From an uncultured Bacteroidales bacterium (GTDB lineage: Bacteria > Bacteroidota > Bacteroidia > Bacteroidales > Bacteroidaceae): DNA of 14,491 nucleotides. Each line of letters opens with the position of its first letter. Within the stretch, counting starts at the first letter, position 1. The notes under the pieces are model-generated. The model saw only the letters and a program-made list of their open reading frames with translations. It searched no databases and was not told where the DNA came from. The position numbers and the translations under genes were made by a program. Of the stretch, positions 1 through 7,806 are shown piece after piece. The stretch is taken from the NCBI GenBank assembly GCA_947367415.1, contig CANBEE010000039.1, forward strand, positions 1 to 14,491, read 5' to 3'.

Positions 1-19
1 CTTTTCTTTACGACAGGGT

Positions 20-1318
20 TTATTTCACGGGCTCTTTTATCCAGTACATCTGGTTGTGCCTTGTCTCTGTTGACCCCCACTGCTCGTTGATGGGTGTGAT
101 GAGTGCTTCCTTGGGGGCCGTAATGCTGTTGTATACGGCATAGCTCGTGGTGGCCGGACAAGTGTTGTCATTGTAGCCCCACGTGAGGTATGTAGGCACG
201 GTGAGCCGCTTGGCAAAGTTCACCACATCGTAGTAGGCCAATACCTTAACCTTTTCCTTTGTCAATTGTTCATTGTACTTGGTCAGGTGAGGGTAACCAC
301 CACATTGGTCGTGCAGATAGCCCTCCATATCGCTCAAGGCAGGGTGATTGGCAACGCATTGAGTAATGCGCTTGTCGAGGCCAGCCGTGATAATGGCCAA
401 TGCTCCTCCTTGGCTACCACCCTGTGCTATGAGGTTTTTGCCGTCCCATTCGGGGAGCGAAGTGAGGTAGTCGAGAGCACGCACGCAAGCCATATACACC
501 TTACGCATATAGTAGTTTTCCCGGTTGTCGAGGCCATTGACCAGATAGCTGTTGTTGTCATTGCCGAAAGCTGCGCTCACCTCTTTATAGGTAGCAGCAT
601 CAAGATTAGGACGTATGCCATGTATTTCCATATTGAAACAGATGATGCCGTTCTCGGCAAAGTACATTGTCTTGAGCGGGTCCATGGGCTTGATGCCTGC
701 ACCGGGCGGATTGAACACCACGGGATAAGTACCCTTGGCCTTGGGCTGGGTGAGATAGCCATATACATATTGTCCCTTGCGGTAGCATTGAAGCTTAATA
801 AGGTAGCAATCGACCTTTTCATTACTATATTCGGGCACGAAGGTGCGCTGCACCGTCATCGGACATTTGGCAGCCTCCTCCTTGGTGCTTATCCAGAATT
901 CCTCGAAGTCTGCAGGCATCTTCACTGTGGGCACTATCTTCTCGGGCGAGAAAGCGACCTTTACATGATGCTTGTATTGCTTGGCACCGTGCTTCACCGT
1001 GAAGCGACAGTCGCGGAATCCAGGTTTCTTCATGGTACCCAACTGTAGGGTAGCACGCCCGTTCTTCAGAGTTAGCGTGCCTTTGGTGTCGGCAGGCAAC
1101 AGTTCGGGGCCAATCTCGTAGCTCACCTCCATGCCATCACAAGGCACTCCGTAGGCAAACACCATCAAATCTATTCGCGCATTCTCTCCTGTGCGATAAT
1201 TCCAGTCAGCATGGTCAGGTACAGCCACAAAGCGTACATCGCTCTGGTGTATCTGATTCTGTGCAAATCCGACGACGCACATTGTCAGTGCTGCCCATGC
1301 ACATAATAGTTTCTTCAT
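20..1318 (-). CDS. Secreted acetylxylan esterase (AXE1 / cephalosporin-C deacetylase family)
   Basis: A 432-residue alpha/beta hydrolase likely to remove acetyl groups from xylan or other acetylated glycans outside the cytoplasm. Residues 1-20 form a signal peptide (MKK start, hydrophobic core, cleavage after GFAQ). Residues about 21-130 look like a beta-rich N-terminal domain, and about 130-432 is the AXE1 hydrolase domain. The nucleophile elbow is GGSQGG with Ser302; Asp384 in GYNDNTCP and His421 in RHNQMYW complete the expected catalytic triad. The PPGAG stretch near residue 204-208 fits the oxyanion region. It is divergently transcribed from the ABC-F gene, with its own consensus promoter at 1347-1377. 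The only possible co-transcribed partner would lie past the window's left edge. The family assignment is strong; the true substrate is not visible from sequence, and cephalosporin-C activity is only a family side reaction. Confidence 0.9.
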   Translation of the reverse strand: MKKLLCAWAALTMCVVGFAQNQIHQSDVRFVAVPDHADWNYRTGENARIDLMVFAYGVPCDGMEVSYEIGPELLPADTKGTLTLKNGRATLQLGTMKKPGFRDCRFTVKHGAKQYKHHVKVAFSPEKIVPTVKMPADFEEFWISTKEEAAKCPMTVQRTFVPEYSNEKVDCYLIKLQCYRKGQYVYGYLTQPKAKGTYPVVFNPPGAGIKPMDPLKTMYFAENGIICFNMEIHGIRPNLDAATYKEVSAAFGNDNNSYLVNGLDNRENYYMRKVYMACVRALDYLTSLPEWDGKNLIAQGGSQGGALAIITAGLDKRITQCVANHPALSDMEGYLHDQCGGYPHLTKYNEQLTKEKVKVLAYYDVVNFAKRLTVPTYLTWGYNDNTCPATTSYAVYNSITAPKEALITPINEQWGSTETRHNQMYWIKEPVK

Positions 1319-1346
1319 ATCAATAGGATTTTATTGTTGATATGTG

Positions 1347-1377
1347 CAAATGTACATTAAAAATATCAATTATCAAT
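1347..1377 (-). promoter_or_regulatory. Bacteroidota-type promoter for the esterase gene
   Basis: On the minus strand, TACATTTG (1347-1354) matches the -7 consensus TAnnTTTG. ATTG (1374-1377) lies exactly 19 bp upstream as a -33 element. The predicted transcript start is about 1341, giving a leader of roughly 22 nt before the ATG at 1318. The region upstream is built of short ATCAATT-like repeats (1364-1391). Confidence 0.65.
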
Positions 1378-1400
1378 TAACGATTGTCAATTTTAATGCT

Positions 1401-1408
1401 TAATTTTG
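1401..1408 (+). promoter_or_regulatory. -7 element of the ABC-F gene, very close to its start codon
   Basis: TAATTTTG matches TAnnTTTG and ends only 8 bp before the ATG at 1417. Transcription starting 5-7 bp downstream would give an almost leaderless mRNA. No good TTTG lies 19-21 bp upstream (the nearest, ATTG at 1383-1386, is only 14 bp away), so the match rests on the -7 box alone. Confidence 0.4.
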
Positions 1409-1416
1409 CAGCCATT

Positions 1417-3351
1417 ATGATTAGTATCGAGAATCTAAAGGTGGAGTTCGGCGCTACGCCGCTGTTTCAGGGAGTCAGCTATATCATCAACCCCAAGGAC
1501 CGCATAGCCTTAGTGGGAAAGAATGGTGCGGGCAAGAGTACCATGCTCAAGATTCTGGCCGGCCTACAGCAGCCTACCGACGGCACAGTGAGTATGCCTA
1601 AGGATATCTCGGTATGTTACCTTCCTCAGGTGATGAAGCTGGTCGATGAGCGCACTGTTCGTGAAGAGACCGAACTGGCTTTCGCCCACATCAGCGAGCA
1701 GAAAGCGATGCTCGACAAACTGGCTACTGAGCTGGCCGAACGTACCGACTATGAAAGCGAGTCGTATCATGAACTGATCGACCGTTTCACTCGTGAGAAC
1801 GAACGTTTCCAAATTATCGGTGGGGCCAACTACCATGCCGAGATGGAGCAGACATTGGTCGGTCTGGGTTTCCGTCGCGAAGATTTTGACCGCCCCACAT
1901 CGGAGTTCTCGGGCGGTTGGCGCATGCGTATCGAGTTGGCCAAGCTGCTATTGCAGCACCCCGATGTACTGTTGCTCGACGAGCCGACCAATCACCTCGA
2001 CATAGAAAGTATACAATGGCTCGAGGACTTCCTTGCACGCAACGGCAAGGCTGTGGTGCTCGTGAGCCACGACCGTGCTTTCATCAACAATGTCACCAAC
2101 CGTACAATAGAGATTACTTGTGGCACTATTCACGACTATCGCGTAAAGTATGACGAGTATGTGGTGTTGCGCCGTGAGCGTCGTGAGCAGCAGCTCCGCG
2201 CCTACGAGAACCAACAGAAGGAGATAGCCGACATCACCGACTTCATTGAGCGCTTCCGCTACAAGCCCACCAAGGCCATACAGGTGCAGAGCCGCATCAA
2301 GCAATTAGAGAAGATGGTGCCCGTAGTCATCGATGAGGAAGACCGCAGCACCTTGCGACTCAAGTTCCGCCCTGCCCAGCGTAGTGGCAGCTACCCCATC
2401 ATCTGCGAGGATACAGCCAAGAGCTATGGCGATCATCTTGTGTTCAAGGATGTAAACCTCACTATCCGTCGTGGCGAGAAGGTAGCTTTTGTGGGAAGAA
2501 ATGGTGAAGGCAAGAGTACACTCGTGAAATGCATCATGGGAGAAATTCCTTTTGATGGTAAGCTCACATTGGGCCATAATGTGGAAATTGGCTATTTCGC
2601 GCAGAACCAAGCACAGCTACTTGACGAGAACCTCACCGTATTTGACACCATCGACCGTGTTGCAGTAGGCGACATCCGTCTCAAGATACGAGACATCCTC
2701 GGCGCCTTCATGTTTGGCGGCGAAGCATCCGACAAGAAGGTCAAGGTGCTCTCGGGTGGTGAGCGCAGCCGACTGGCCATGATCAAGCTGTTGCTCGAAT
2801 CGGTCAACCTGCTTATCCTCGACGAGCCGACCAATCACCTCGACATGCGCTCCAAGGATGTGCTCAAGGAGGCAATCCGAGAGTTCGACGGCACCGTTAT
2901 CCTCGTGAGCCACGACCGTGAGTTCCTGGATGGCCTCGTCACCAAGGTCTATGAGTTTGGAGGCGGCAAGGTAAAAGAGCACCTGGGCGGCATCTATGAA
3001 TATTTGGAGAAGAAGGGTGAAACCCACCTGAATCCTCCACCTAAGGAGGAGTTGAAGACTCCGCAATGTCAGTCCCCCGCAATAAAGGGAGGCGATGGAG
3101 GTGGACCTTCCACATCTTATGCAGCCCGCAAAGAGCAAGCCAAGGTGCAACGCAAATTGCAGAAGAGAGTAGAAGAATGCGAGAAGCGTGTAACCCAAAT
3201 AGAGACCGAACTGAAGGAATTGGAAGAGTGGATGGCCACACCTGCAGGTGCAGCCAACCCTGCCCTCTTCGAGCAGTACGGCAAGTTGAAAACGACATTG
3301 GCCGAAGCCGAAGCCGAATGGGAAGAGGCGATGATGGCCTTGGAAGAATAA
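1417..3351 (+). CDS. ABC-F family ATPase (ribosome-associated translation factor type)
   Basis: A soluble protein of 644 residues with two ABC ATPase domains and no membrane segments. ABC-F proteins bind the ribosomal E site and act on stalled or antibiotic-bound ribosomes; which subgroup this belongs to cannot be decided here. Domain 1 has Walker A GKNGAGKST, signature SGGWRMRIE and Walker B LLLDEPTNHLD. An arginine- and glutamine-rich linker follows, where the P-site tRNA-interacting arm lies in the family. Domain 2 has GRNGEGKST, signature SGGERSRLA and LILDEPTNHLD. The C-terminus is a Lys/Glu-rich coiled coil (from about residue 567). Start chosen at ATG 1417 because homologues begin 'MISIENL'; an in-frame TTG at 1384 lies upstream of the -7 box. 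A Pro/Gly-rich stretch at residues about 538-566 looks like an inserted repeat. Housekeeping function is more likely than antibiotic resistance, but that is inference. Confidence 0.93.
   Translation: MISIENLKVEFGATPLFQGVSYIINPKDRIALVGKNGAGKSTMLKILAGLQQPTDGTVSMPKDISVCYLPQVMKLVDERTVREETELAFAHISEQKAMLDKLATELAERTDYESESYHELIDRFTRENERFQIIGGANYHAEMEQTLVGLGFRREDFDRPTSEFSGGWRMRIELAKLLLQHPDVLLLDEPTNHLDIESIQWLEDFLARNGKAVVLVSHDRAFINNVTNRTIEITCGTIHDYRVKYDEYVVLRRERREQQLRAYENQQKEIADITDFIERFRYKPTKAIQVQSRIKQLEKMVPVVIDEEDRSTLRLKFRPAQRSGSYPIICEDTAKSYGDHLVFKDVNLTIRRGEKVAFVGRNGEGKSTLVKCIMGEIPFDGKLTLGHNVEIGYFAQNQAQLLDENLTVFDTIDRVAVGDIRLKIRDILGAFMFGGEASDKKVKVLSGGERSRLAMIKLLLESVNLLILDEPTNHLDMRSKDVLKEAIREFDGTVILVSHDREFLDGLVTKVYEFGGGKVKEHLGGIYEYLEKKGETHLNPPPKEELKTPQCQSPAIKGGDGGGPSTSYAARKEQAKVQRKLQKRVEECEKRVTQIETELKELEEWMATPAGAANPALFEQYGKLKTTLAEAEAEWEEAMMALEE
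3028..3112 (+). repeat. Repeat-like in-frame insertion inside the ABC-F gene
   Basis: Between the second ATPase domain and the coiled coil, the coding sequence changes to Pro/Gly-rich residues (NPPPKEELKTP, then SPAIKGGDGGGPST). The DNA has the C-run/G-run look of a palindromic intergenic repeat: CCTCC and GGAGG arms pair around a 6-bp loop at 3034-3049, then CCCCC and GGGAGG follow at 3074-3092. The frame stays open. Similar 'KGGDGG' readings arise when palindromic repeats are translated in other bacteria; that this is such an insertion is inference. Confidence 0.45.
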
Positions 3352-3480
3352 CCGATCATACAACACACAATAGCATCATCTAATAATCATTTATAGAATC
3401 TATTTATCATCATTATGCTGAAAAAACGTTTCGGGGTTTAATCCCAAATATTGGTGTCCGATAAATCAAAATACAATTTT

Positions 3481-3505
3481 TCATCCTGAGCACAGCGAAG
3501 AATGA
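3481..3505. repeat. Dispersed-type imperfect inverted repeat
   Basis: TCATCCTGAGC (3481-3491) and GCGAAGAATGA (3495-3505) form an imperfect stem around a 3-base loop. The stem has seven outer pairs (one of them G-T on the minus strand), two mismatches and two inner pairs. It resembles short 'CCTGAGC..AGCGAAGAAT' palindromes seen between genes in many bacterial genomes (from memory, no search done). It lies in the intergenic stretch between two convergent genes. The rest of 3352-3582 is AT-rich and shows no gene. Confidence 0.4.
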
Positions 3506-3518
3506 CAAAGTAAAGCAG

Positions 3519-3554
3519 AGTTGAGGGTGTGTTGATATCAACACACCCTCAACT
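3519..3554. terminator. Bidirectional terminator: 36-bp perfect palindrome
   Basis: Arms AGTTGAGGGTGTGTTGAT and its exact reverse complement abut with no spacer (18 bp each). It sits 168 bp past the ABC-F stop and 28 bp past the stop of the convergent minus-strand gene, so it could end transcription from both sides. Neither side has a strong T run (only short ones such as ATTTT on the plus side), so a classical intrinsic terminator is not certain; a protein-binding palindrome is possible. Confidence 0.55.
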
Positions 3555-3582
3555 ACCATTTTGCCAATAAAGCATTATTGTG

Positions 3583-4842
3583 CTATTCAACTACTATTTT
3601 CTTTCCATCCCGTATATACAGTCCACGTGTCGGATTCGCTACGGGGCGGCCCATGAGATCATAATAAGGAGCAATCGTTTCTTTCAGTACAGCATCTACA
3701 GAGGTACTTCCCTGCACCTTTACTTCCATTTTGACACTCTGGTCATAGGAATCGCATACGTAGATACGGTCAATCTGCTCTGCCAGGCGAGGAATGGTGA
3801 AGTCAACGTAGTGGTTTCCTACGCAATTGGCACCTATCACACCTACCTCGTAGAATGTCAGTGCAATGTTTCCATCCTGCTCTTCGGCAACACAATACAG
3901 CCCCATTCCGCAGTTCGACAGGTAATAGCCTTGGATACAGACGGAATCTTCTCCTATCTCTGCAGTAAGTGCTGCAGTATCGTTCTCTATGTTCAGATTC
4001 ACATTGGTATCCGTTCCATAACGATTGGGAGCAGCACGGTATACGATGGAATTCATCGCTCCCTCTTCATATACTTCATAGTGTACGTTGCTTACGTAAA
4101 CGTTGTAAACATCAGAGGTGCAGTTTTCAAAGCTAACATCTATCGTCTGGCGCACCATGAAGGAGCCTTGCCAGCCGTCGGTGCAAGTGGAGTCTTCATA
4201 ATTGGTGTAGATTTCAAAGAAAGCTGCTCCATCGAGAATCTCATATTCCAACTCAGAGGGGATGCAGGCATGGCCCCAGAATGAGCCAGTCAAGCGCAGG
4301 ACACCATTAGTTAGCGTCACCTCGAAGTCGTTGGCTTGGTCGTCGAGGAATTCACCCAACGGCAACGTCATACGTCCTTTCTGATGTTGCACCACATCGG
4401 GCTCGCCCTCTACTACCGTAACGCGGCATTCACGCTGCACTCCATTGCCAGTCACATACACATAGGTGGTTCCTATGCGACGAGCTGTGATAAGGCCTTT
4501 GCTGTCAACGGCTACTATATCGGAGTTGCAATAATAGGTCACATACTTACCATACGCTGACACCACGTCGGGGTAATGCCACGTCAGTTCTATCTGGAAG
4601 GTCTCGCCTACATGCAGTTCCACCTCGTCCACCACGAGCGAGAACTCTTTCTGACTTGTCGTGTCCACCATTTCGTCCTCATCGGGCACTACCTCATCTC
4701 CCACGGGTGGAGTTACAGGAGGAGTCACCTCAGCCGTGTCGCCAGGGGCAACATACCCCGTGTCTGCCACGGCCACATACGAGCGTGCCGAAATACTCAT
4801 AGCCATCATCAGGCCTGCAAGGAGTGTCATTGTCTTTTTCAT
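3583..4842 (-). CDS. Exported Big2 (bacterial Ig-like) domain protein with Bacteroidales C-terminal motif
   Basis: A 419-residue exported protein of unknown function. Start set at the ATG at 4842, giving MKKTMTLLAG and a clear signal peptide; an upstream ATG at 4929 in the same frame would put 29 unrelated residues ahead of it. An acidic, Pro/Thr-rich linker (about 32-62) is followed by a Big2-like domain (about 66-145): 'VDEVELHVGETFQIEL' opening, then 'NSDIVAVDSKGLITARRIGT', the typical 'vatVds.G.vta...G' pattern. Residues 150-380 are beta-rich with several cysteines and no family I recognise. The end, YYDLMGRPVANPTRG.YIRDGKK, closely matches the end of the 1512-residue protein; a 20-nt stretch coding it is identical (3632-3651 and 8584-8603). 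Such endings are common in Bacteroidales secreted proteins. It is probably transcribed alone, since hairpins bound it on both sides. Confidence 0.8.
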   Translation of the reverse strand: MKKTMTLLAGLMMAMSISARSYVAVADTGYVAPGDTAEVTPPVTPPVGDEVVPDEDEMVDTTSQKEFSLVVDEVELHVGETFQIELTWHYPDVVSAYGKYVTYYCNSDIVAVDSKGLITARRIGTTYVYVTGNGVQRECRVTVVEGEPDVVQHQKGRMTLPLGEFLDDQANDFEVTLTNGVLRLTGSFWGHACIPSELEYEILDGAAFFEIYTNYEDSTCTDGWQGSFMVRQTIDVSFENCTSDVYNVYVSNVHYEVYEEGAMNSIVYRAAPNRYGTDTNVNLNIENDTAALTAEIGEDSVCIQGYYLSNCGMGLYCVAEEQDGNIALTFYEVGVIGANCVGNHYVDFTIPRLAEQIDRIYVCDSYDQSVKMEVKVQGSTSVDAVLKETIAPYYDLMGRPVANPTRGLYIRDGKKIVVE

Positions 4843-4908
4843 AATCTCTGTACTTTTTTGATTTGTTAATGATTCTGTTTGCCTCCCGCTCTGTCGGGAT
4901 TCGCAGTG

Positions 4909-4940
4909 CAAAGTTGCAAACATCGTCATGCCCAGACAAC
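4909..4940 (-). promoter_or_regulatory. Candidate promoter of the Big2 protein gene
   Basis: Minus-strand GTTG (4937-4940), 20-bp spacer, then CAACTTTG (4909-4916), one base off TAnnTTTG. A second -7-like box, TACTTTTG at 4953-4960, matches the consensus fully but lacks a -33 box at 19-21 bp. The first would give a leader of about 60 nt, the second about 105 nt. Confidence 0.35.
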
Positions 4941-4946
4941 TTTTTC

Positions 4947-4968
4947 GTCTTGCAAAAGTATTGCATTT
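4947..4968. promoter_or_regulatory. 11-bp tandem repeat, possible operator
   Basis: GTCTTGCAAAA followed directly by GTATTGCATTT (plus strand). The inner 16 bp, TTGCAAAAGTATTGCA (4950-4965), is identical to 13147-13162 upstream of the 1512-residue protein gene. It overlaps the consensus -7-like box and one arm of the hairpin at 4956-4984. Confidence 0.4.
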
Positions 4969-4984
4969 TCACGATGCAATACTT
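4956..4984 (-). terminator. Hairpin after the fibronectin-like protein gene, possible terminator
   Basis: Perfect 11-bp arms AAGTATTGCAT and ATGCAATACTT around a 7-bp loop, beginning 23 bp past the stop of the three-gene operon. On the minus strand the stem runs into TTTTGC, a short T run. It would separate the operon from the Big2 gene. Confidence 0.5.
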
Positions 4985-5007
4985 CTGTAACACTTACTCA
5001 TAGCAGA

Positions 5008-6279
5008 TTACTCAGCAATCGGCTCCTCAAAACACGGTTCTATCGGTGTGATTTTTATTTGTGCGACACGGAGGCTGCGGTCATAGCCTGTTTCACGGCT
5101 TCCGACCACGCCGCTGATACGCACTACACTTTCTACAAACTGGGTGGTAACCACCTCAAAGGAGTGAACGGCACATTGGGTGGCATTTTCAGCCATTCTT
5201 TTACCCAGCGGCTCTTTGTACTCATTTTGGAACAAAAGATTGTACTTATTTGGCAATTTCTCTTCGTCCACCGTTTCGGGAGCCATGACAACCTCCACCT
5301 TATACTTATAGTTGGCAAGCAATGGCAACGATGTGGTGTAGGTAAGATCCGGATTAGCAGTAACAGTAGTGCCACTGTATTCCCAATACACATTGCCAGG
5401 TACTCCCCAAGAGGCATCACATACCACCTCTACGGGCTCTTGGCTATGACTGTATTCGGCTTCGCCGCCCAGCATCACGATTTCCTTACTACAGAGTTCC
5501 ATAACATGAGCTACAAACCCCTCGTCCACCGCATCGAGCAGATACAGTGTGCCGTCGCTACACTCTATCGTGGTATTGCATAGCGACTTCATCTCTTTTA
5601 CGCGTTCGGGAGTCGCATAGCGGTTCCACTCGTCGAGCAGGAATGCGGGGCGATGATTGATATGGGATGAACTCGATGTTAGGGCGTTCCAAGCCTCTTC
5701 GGAAGGCATCACAAATCCCGTCTCGACATATAGCTCAGGGTCTACCGTAGCTCCGTACCAGCTCATTCGAGGTTTGCCGGTATTGATACTATACTCCTCA
5801 CTGTAGTAGTAAGTGCCTTGGTAGTTGACATACGAGTGGCAGTAGTAGGTAGTTTCAAACTCTAGCCCGGTAATCTCTCCGTAGAAGAGGGTGTCGGTTC
5901 CGTAGATCTTACGCTCACTAGTCACATTCCCATTATACTTGATGTACATCTCTTTATAAGGGATTCTGTTACTGAAGTCCCCAGATGTGGTAGAGTAACA
6001 GATACCCGCATCCCCAAACTCCATTCCGCTTTGGCAGAAAACGTAGAAAGCAACGTCTATCGTTTCGTCTGGGGTAGCAGGAGTGTACACGATGTGGTGG
6101 GTTATGCGTGTGTAGTCATTGTCTTCTATTATAGCCTTGTCAGTGAAGCGTAAGTCACTGATGGCTTTGACGGGAAACTCTATTTTTGTGCCATCCTTCT
6201 TATGTATGATCAATGCCTTCTGTGCACACATCCCGAGCGAGAACAGTATGCACCATGCAGCTATGATAGTTCTTTTCAT
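5008..6279 (-). CDS. Exported fibronectin-like surface protein, third gene of operon
   Basis: A 423-residue exported protein of unknown function. The signal peptide covers about 1-20 (ending GMCAQ), then 'IIHKKDGTKIEFPVKAISDLRFTD' is the short N-terminal strand module seen in many Bacteroidales surface proteins; the small first gene of this operon has a comparable start. Residues 60-168 look like a fibronectin-type-III fold (GDAGICYSTTSGDF ... LEFETTYYCHSYVNYQGTYYYSEEYSI). The C-terminal part (about 270-420) is beta-rich; 'LLANYKYKVEVVMAPE' recalls a similar 'VPAGEYELCLG' stretch in the FAS1 protein next to it. No C-terminal sorting motif is evident. Start taken at 6279 (MKRTII); ATG at 6291 (MNNDMKRT), only 9 bp after the preceding stop, is equally possible. 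It is co-transcribed with the two upstream genes. Confidence 0.75.
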   Translation of the reverse strand: MKRTIIAAWCILFSLGMCAQKALIIHKKDGTKIEFPVKAISDLRFTDKAIIEDNDYTRITHHIVYTPATPDETIDVAFYVFCQSGMEFGDAGICYSTTSGDFSNRIPYKEMYIKYNGNVTSERKIYGTDTLFYGEITGLEFETTYYCHSYVNYQGTYYYSEEYSINTGKPRMSWYGATVDPELYVETGFVMPSEEAWNALTSSSSHINHRPAFLLDEWNRYATPERVKEMKSLCNTTIECSDGTLYLLDAVDEGFVAHVMELCSKEIVMLGGEAEYSHSQEPVEVVCDASWGVPGNVYWEYSGTTVTANPDLTYTTSLPLLANYKYKVEVVMAPETVDEEKLPNKYNLLFQNEYKEPLGKRMAENATQCAVHSFEVVTTQFVESVVRISGVVGSRETGYDRSLRVAQIKITPIEPCFEEPIAE

Positions 6280-6300
6280 GTCATTATTCATTTAGTAGGG

Positions 6301-7806
6301 TTACTTCTTTTCGTAAATCTCGGTAGGGCATAGTTCGATGAAGTCGATTCCAAACTGAAAGCCCGAATTGCTGTGCATCGTCACATCAAGGCGATTGCCA
6401 CTCTTGCCATCCGAGGTGAAGCGCGTCACCACATAGCGTCCTGTATACTGCAGGTCGCGCATGCGATACTCTTTGTATTTCTCTTCATCGTCAGGATAGA
6501 AATAGTCCAGTCCCTTGCGCCAACGAAACGTGTATAGCAGGCTATCGTTCTCGGCTATGGCTTGTTCGCTACCCAGCTCGGCATCGCTCTTCCACCCCAA
6601 ATCCATAGGCTGGGTGATTAGCAGACTGTCTCCGCAGGCCTCGCCGTTGAAGGTGAAGTGTATTTTCATATCCCCTCCTCCGAATGTAATCACACAGCCC
6701 AGACACAGCTCATACTCTCCGGCCGGCACGGCTGGGATATCAAAAGATATGGCCACCTCTCCTCCGCGATGCTCTATGACAAGTTCATCGTTATCCAGGC
6801 TCCAGAATCCTGGGGCATAGCTGTACCATATCTCCTCTAGGCCACTGAAGCGTATGTCCTCCATCTCCATTTCTGGCGTAATCTTATAGGAAATGGTGTT
6901 TCCATCGAAAGCCTCCTTCTGAGGCTCACCATTCATCAGCTCAGGAGTGAGCGTTGTGGTAGTTAGTATGATCTGTTGATTGAGCGCAACATCCTGCGTG
7001 GCCTTGTCGTAGGCAATGATATCATCTATATAATGGTACACACCGTTTTTCGTTGACGCCGAGTGGGTGATGCGTGCTCCCTTGACAAATACGCCACGCT
7101 CATCGGCACGGTCCTGTATGCCGCGGCGGTTTATGTAGAGTTGCTCTTCGCCCTCCGTAAGCAGCGGAGCCGAGCAGCGCAGTATCGAGTGAGGCATCAG
7201 TGTCTCATACCACGAGGCTATGTCCACCGCTTCGCGGTCATAGTTTCTATATACTTCGGTATTTAACGCTACGAGATTGGCCGTAGTGGCATACCTGTCG
7301 ATGAAATGGTACGACACGAATCGGTTGAGCGAGTTGCGGCGGTCAGTAGGGTCGGTGATGGCTGCATCCTCGGGGTACACCTCATCGTAGACTTTGGCTG
7401 CGTAAGCCTTCAGGTCATCAATCGTGTGTATGCCATATCGGGCATATACCTCATTGGGCTCCACAAAAGCCGTAAACTTATAGTACGACAGTGTCAACAT
7501 CGGATTACGTCCCCACCAAGTGGGTTTCCCAGGTTCGATATACCAGTCATAGTTGATATAGGCCACTAGCGAGTCGTCCATGTGGGTCAGCAGCAATGCT
7601 TCATTGAAGAGGCTCAGGTTGGGGTCACTGGCAATGAGTGCCGGTAACTTGTCCTGATGGCTCAGCTCGCCGTAGGTGATGCTGTCTATTTCCGATATCG
7701 GGATGCCGTTGTAGCCATACCAAAGGCTGCTGATATGCATGTGATCCTGTGCATGGCCAGCTGTTGCCATGCAGGCTATGAGGAGGGAGAGAATGGCCTT
7801 TTTCAT
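6301..7806 (-). CDS. Exported fasciclin (FAS1) domain protein, second gene of operon
   Basis: A 501-residue exported protein. The signal peptide is residues 1-19/20 (ATAGHAQ). A FAS1 domain is readable from about 50 to 270: 'FNEALLLTHMDDSL', then 'YYKFTAFVEPNEVYARYGIHTIDDLKAYA' (family pattern 'tvFaPtneAf...gi.ti.dL'), 'LNRFVSYHFIDR' (the conserved YH motif, Tyr166-His167) and 'NGVYHYIDDIIAYD' (family 'NGvih.ID.vl'). As usual in Bacteroidota, the domain carries a long insertion. Residues 280-500 form a second, beta-rich region I cannot name. FAS1 domains commonly mediate adhesion or matrix contacts; that role here is inference. Its ATG overlaps the stop of the preceding gene by 4 bp (ATGA on the minus strand), so translation is probably coupled. 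Confidence 0.82.
   Translation of the reverse strand: MKKAILSLLIACMATAGHAQDHMHISSLWYGYNGIPISEIDSITYGELSHQDKLPALIASDPNLSLFNEALLLTHMDDSLVAYINYDWYIEPGKPTWWGRNPMLTLSYYKFTAFVEPNEVYARYGIHTIDDLKAYAAKVYDEVYPEDAAITDPTDRRNSLNRFVSYHFIDRYATTANLVALNTEVYRNYDREAVDIASWYETLMPHSILRCSAPLLTEGEEQLYINRRGIQDRADERGVFVKGARITHSASTKNGVYHYIDDIIAYDKATQDVALNQQIILTTTTLTPELMNGEPQKEAFDGNTISYKITPEMEMEDIRFSGLEEIWYSYAPGFWSLDNDELVIEHRGGEVAISFDIPAVPAGEYELCLGCVITFGGGDMKIHFTFNGEACGDSLLITQPMDLGWKSDAELGSEQAIAENDSLLYTFRWRKGLDYFYPDDEEKYKEYRMRDLQYTGRYVVTRFTSDGKSGNRLDVTMHSNSGFQFGIDFIELCPTEIYEKK

Noticed and set aside
266..1048. 260-residue plus-strand frame opposite the esterase
   Set aside because: The minus-strand frame has signal peptide, catalytic triad and promoter; the opposite frame has none of these and is its shadow.
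1384..1416. TTG start extending the ABC-F protein by 11 residues
   Set aside because: It lies upstream of the -7 box and the extra residues are not like the family's conserved start.
2617..3366. 249-residue minus-strand frame opposite the ABC-F gene
   Set aside because: The plus frame carries all ABC motifs here; the opposite frame is low-complexity shadow.
4843..4929. Upstream ATG extending the Big2 protein by 29 residues
   Set aside because: It would bury the signal peptide inside the protein, and the extension overlaps the likely promoter.
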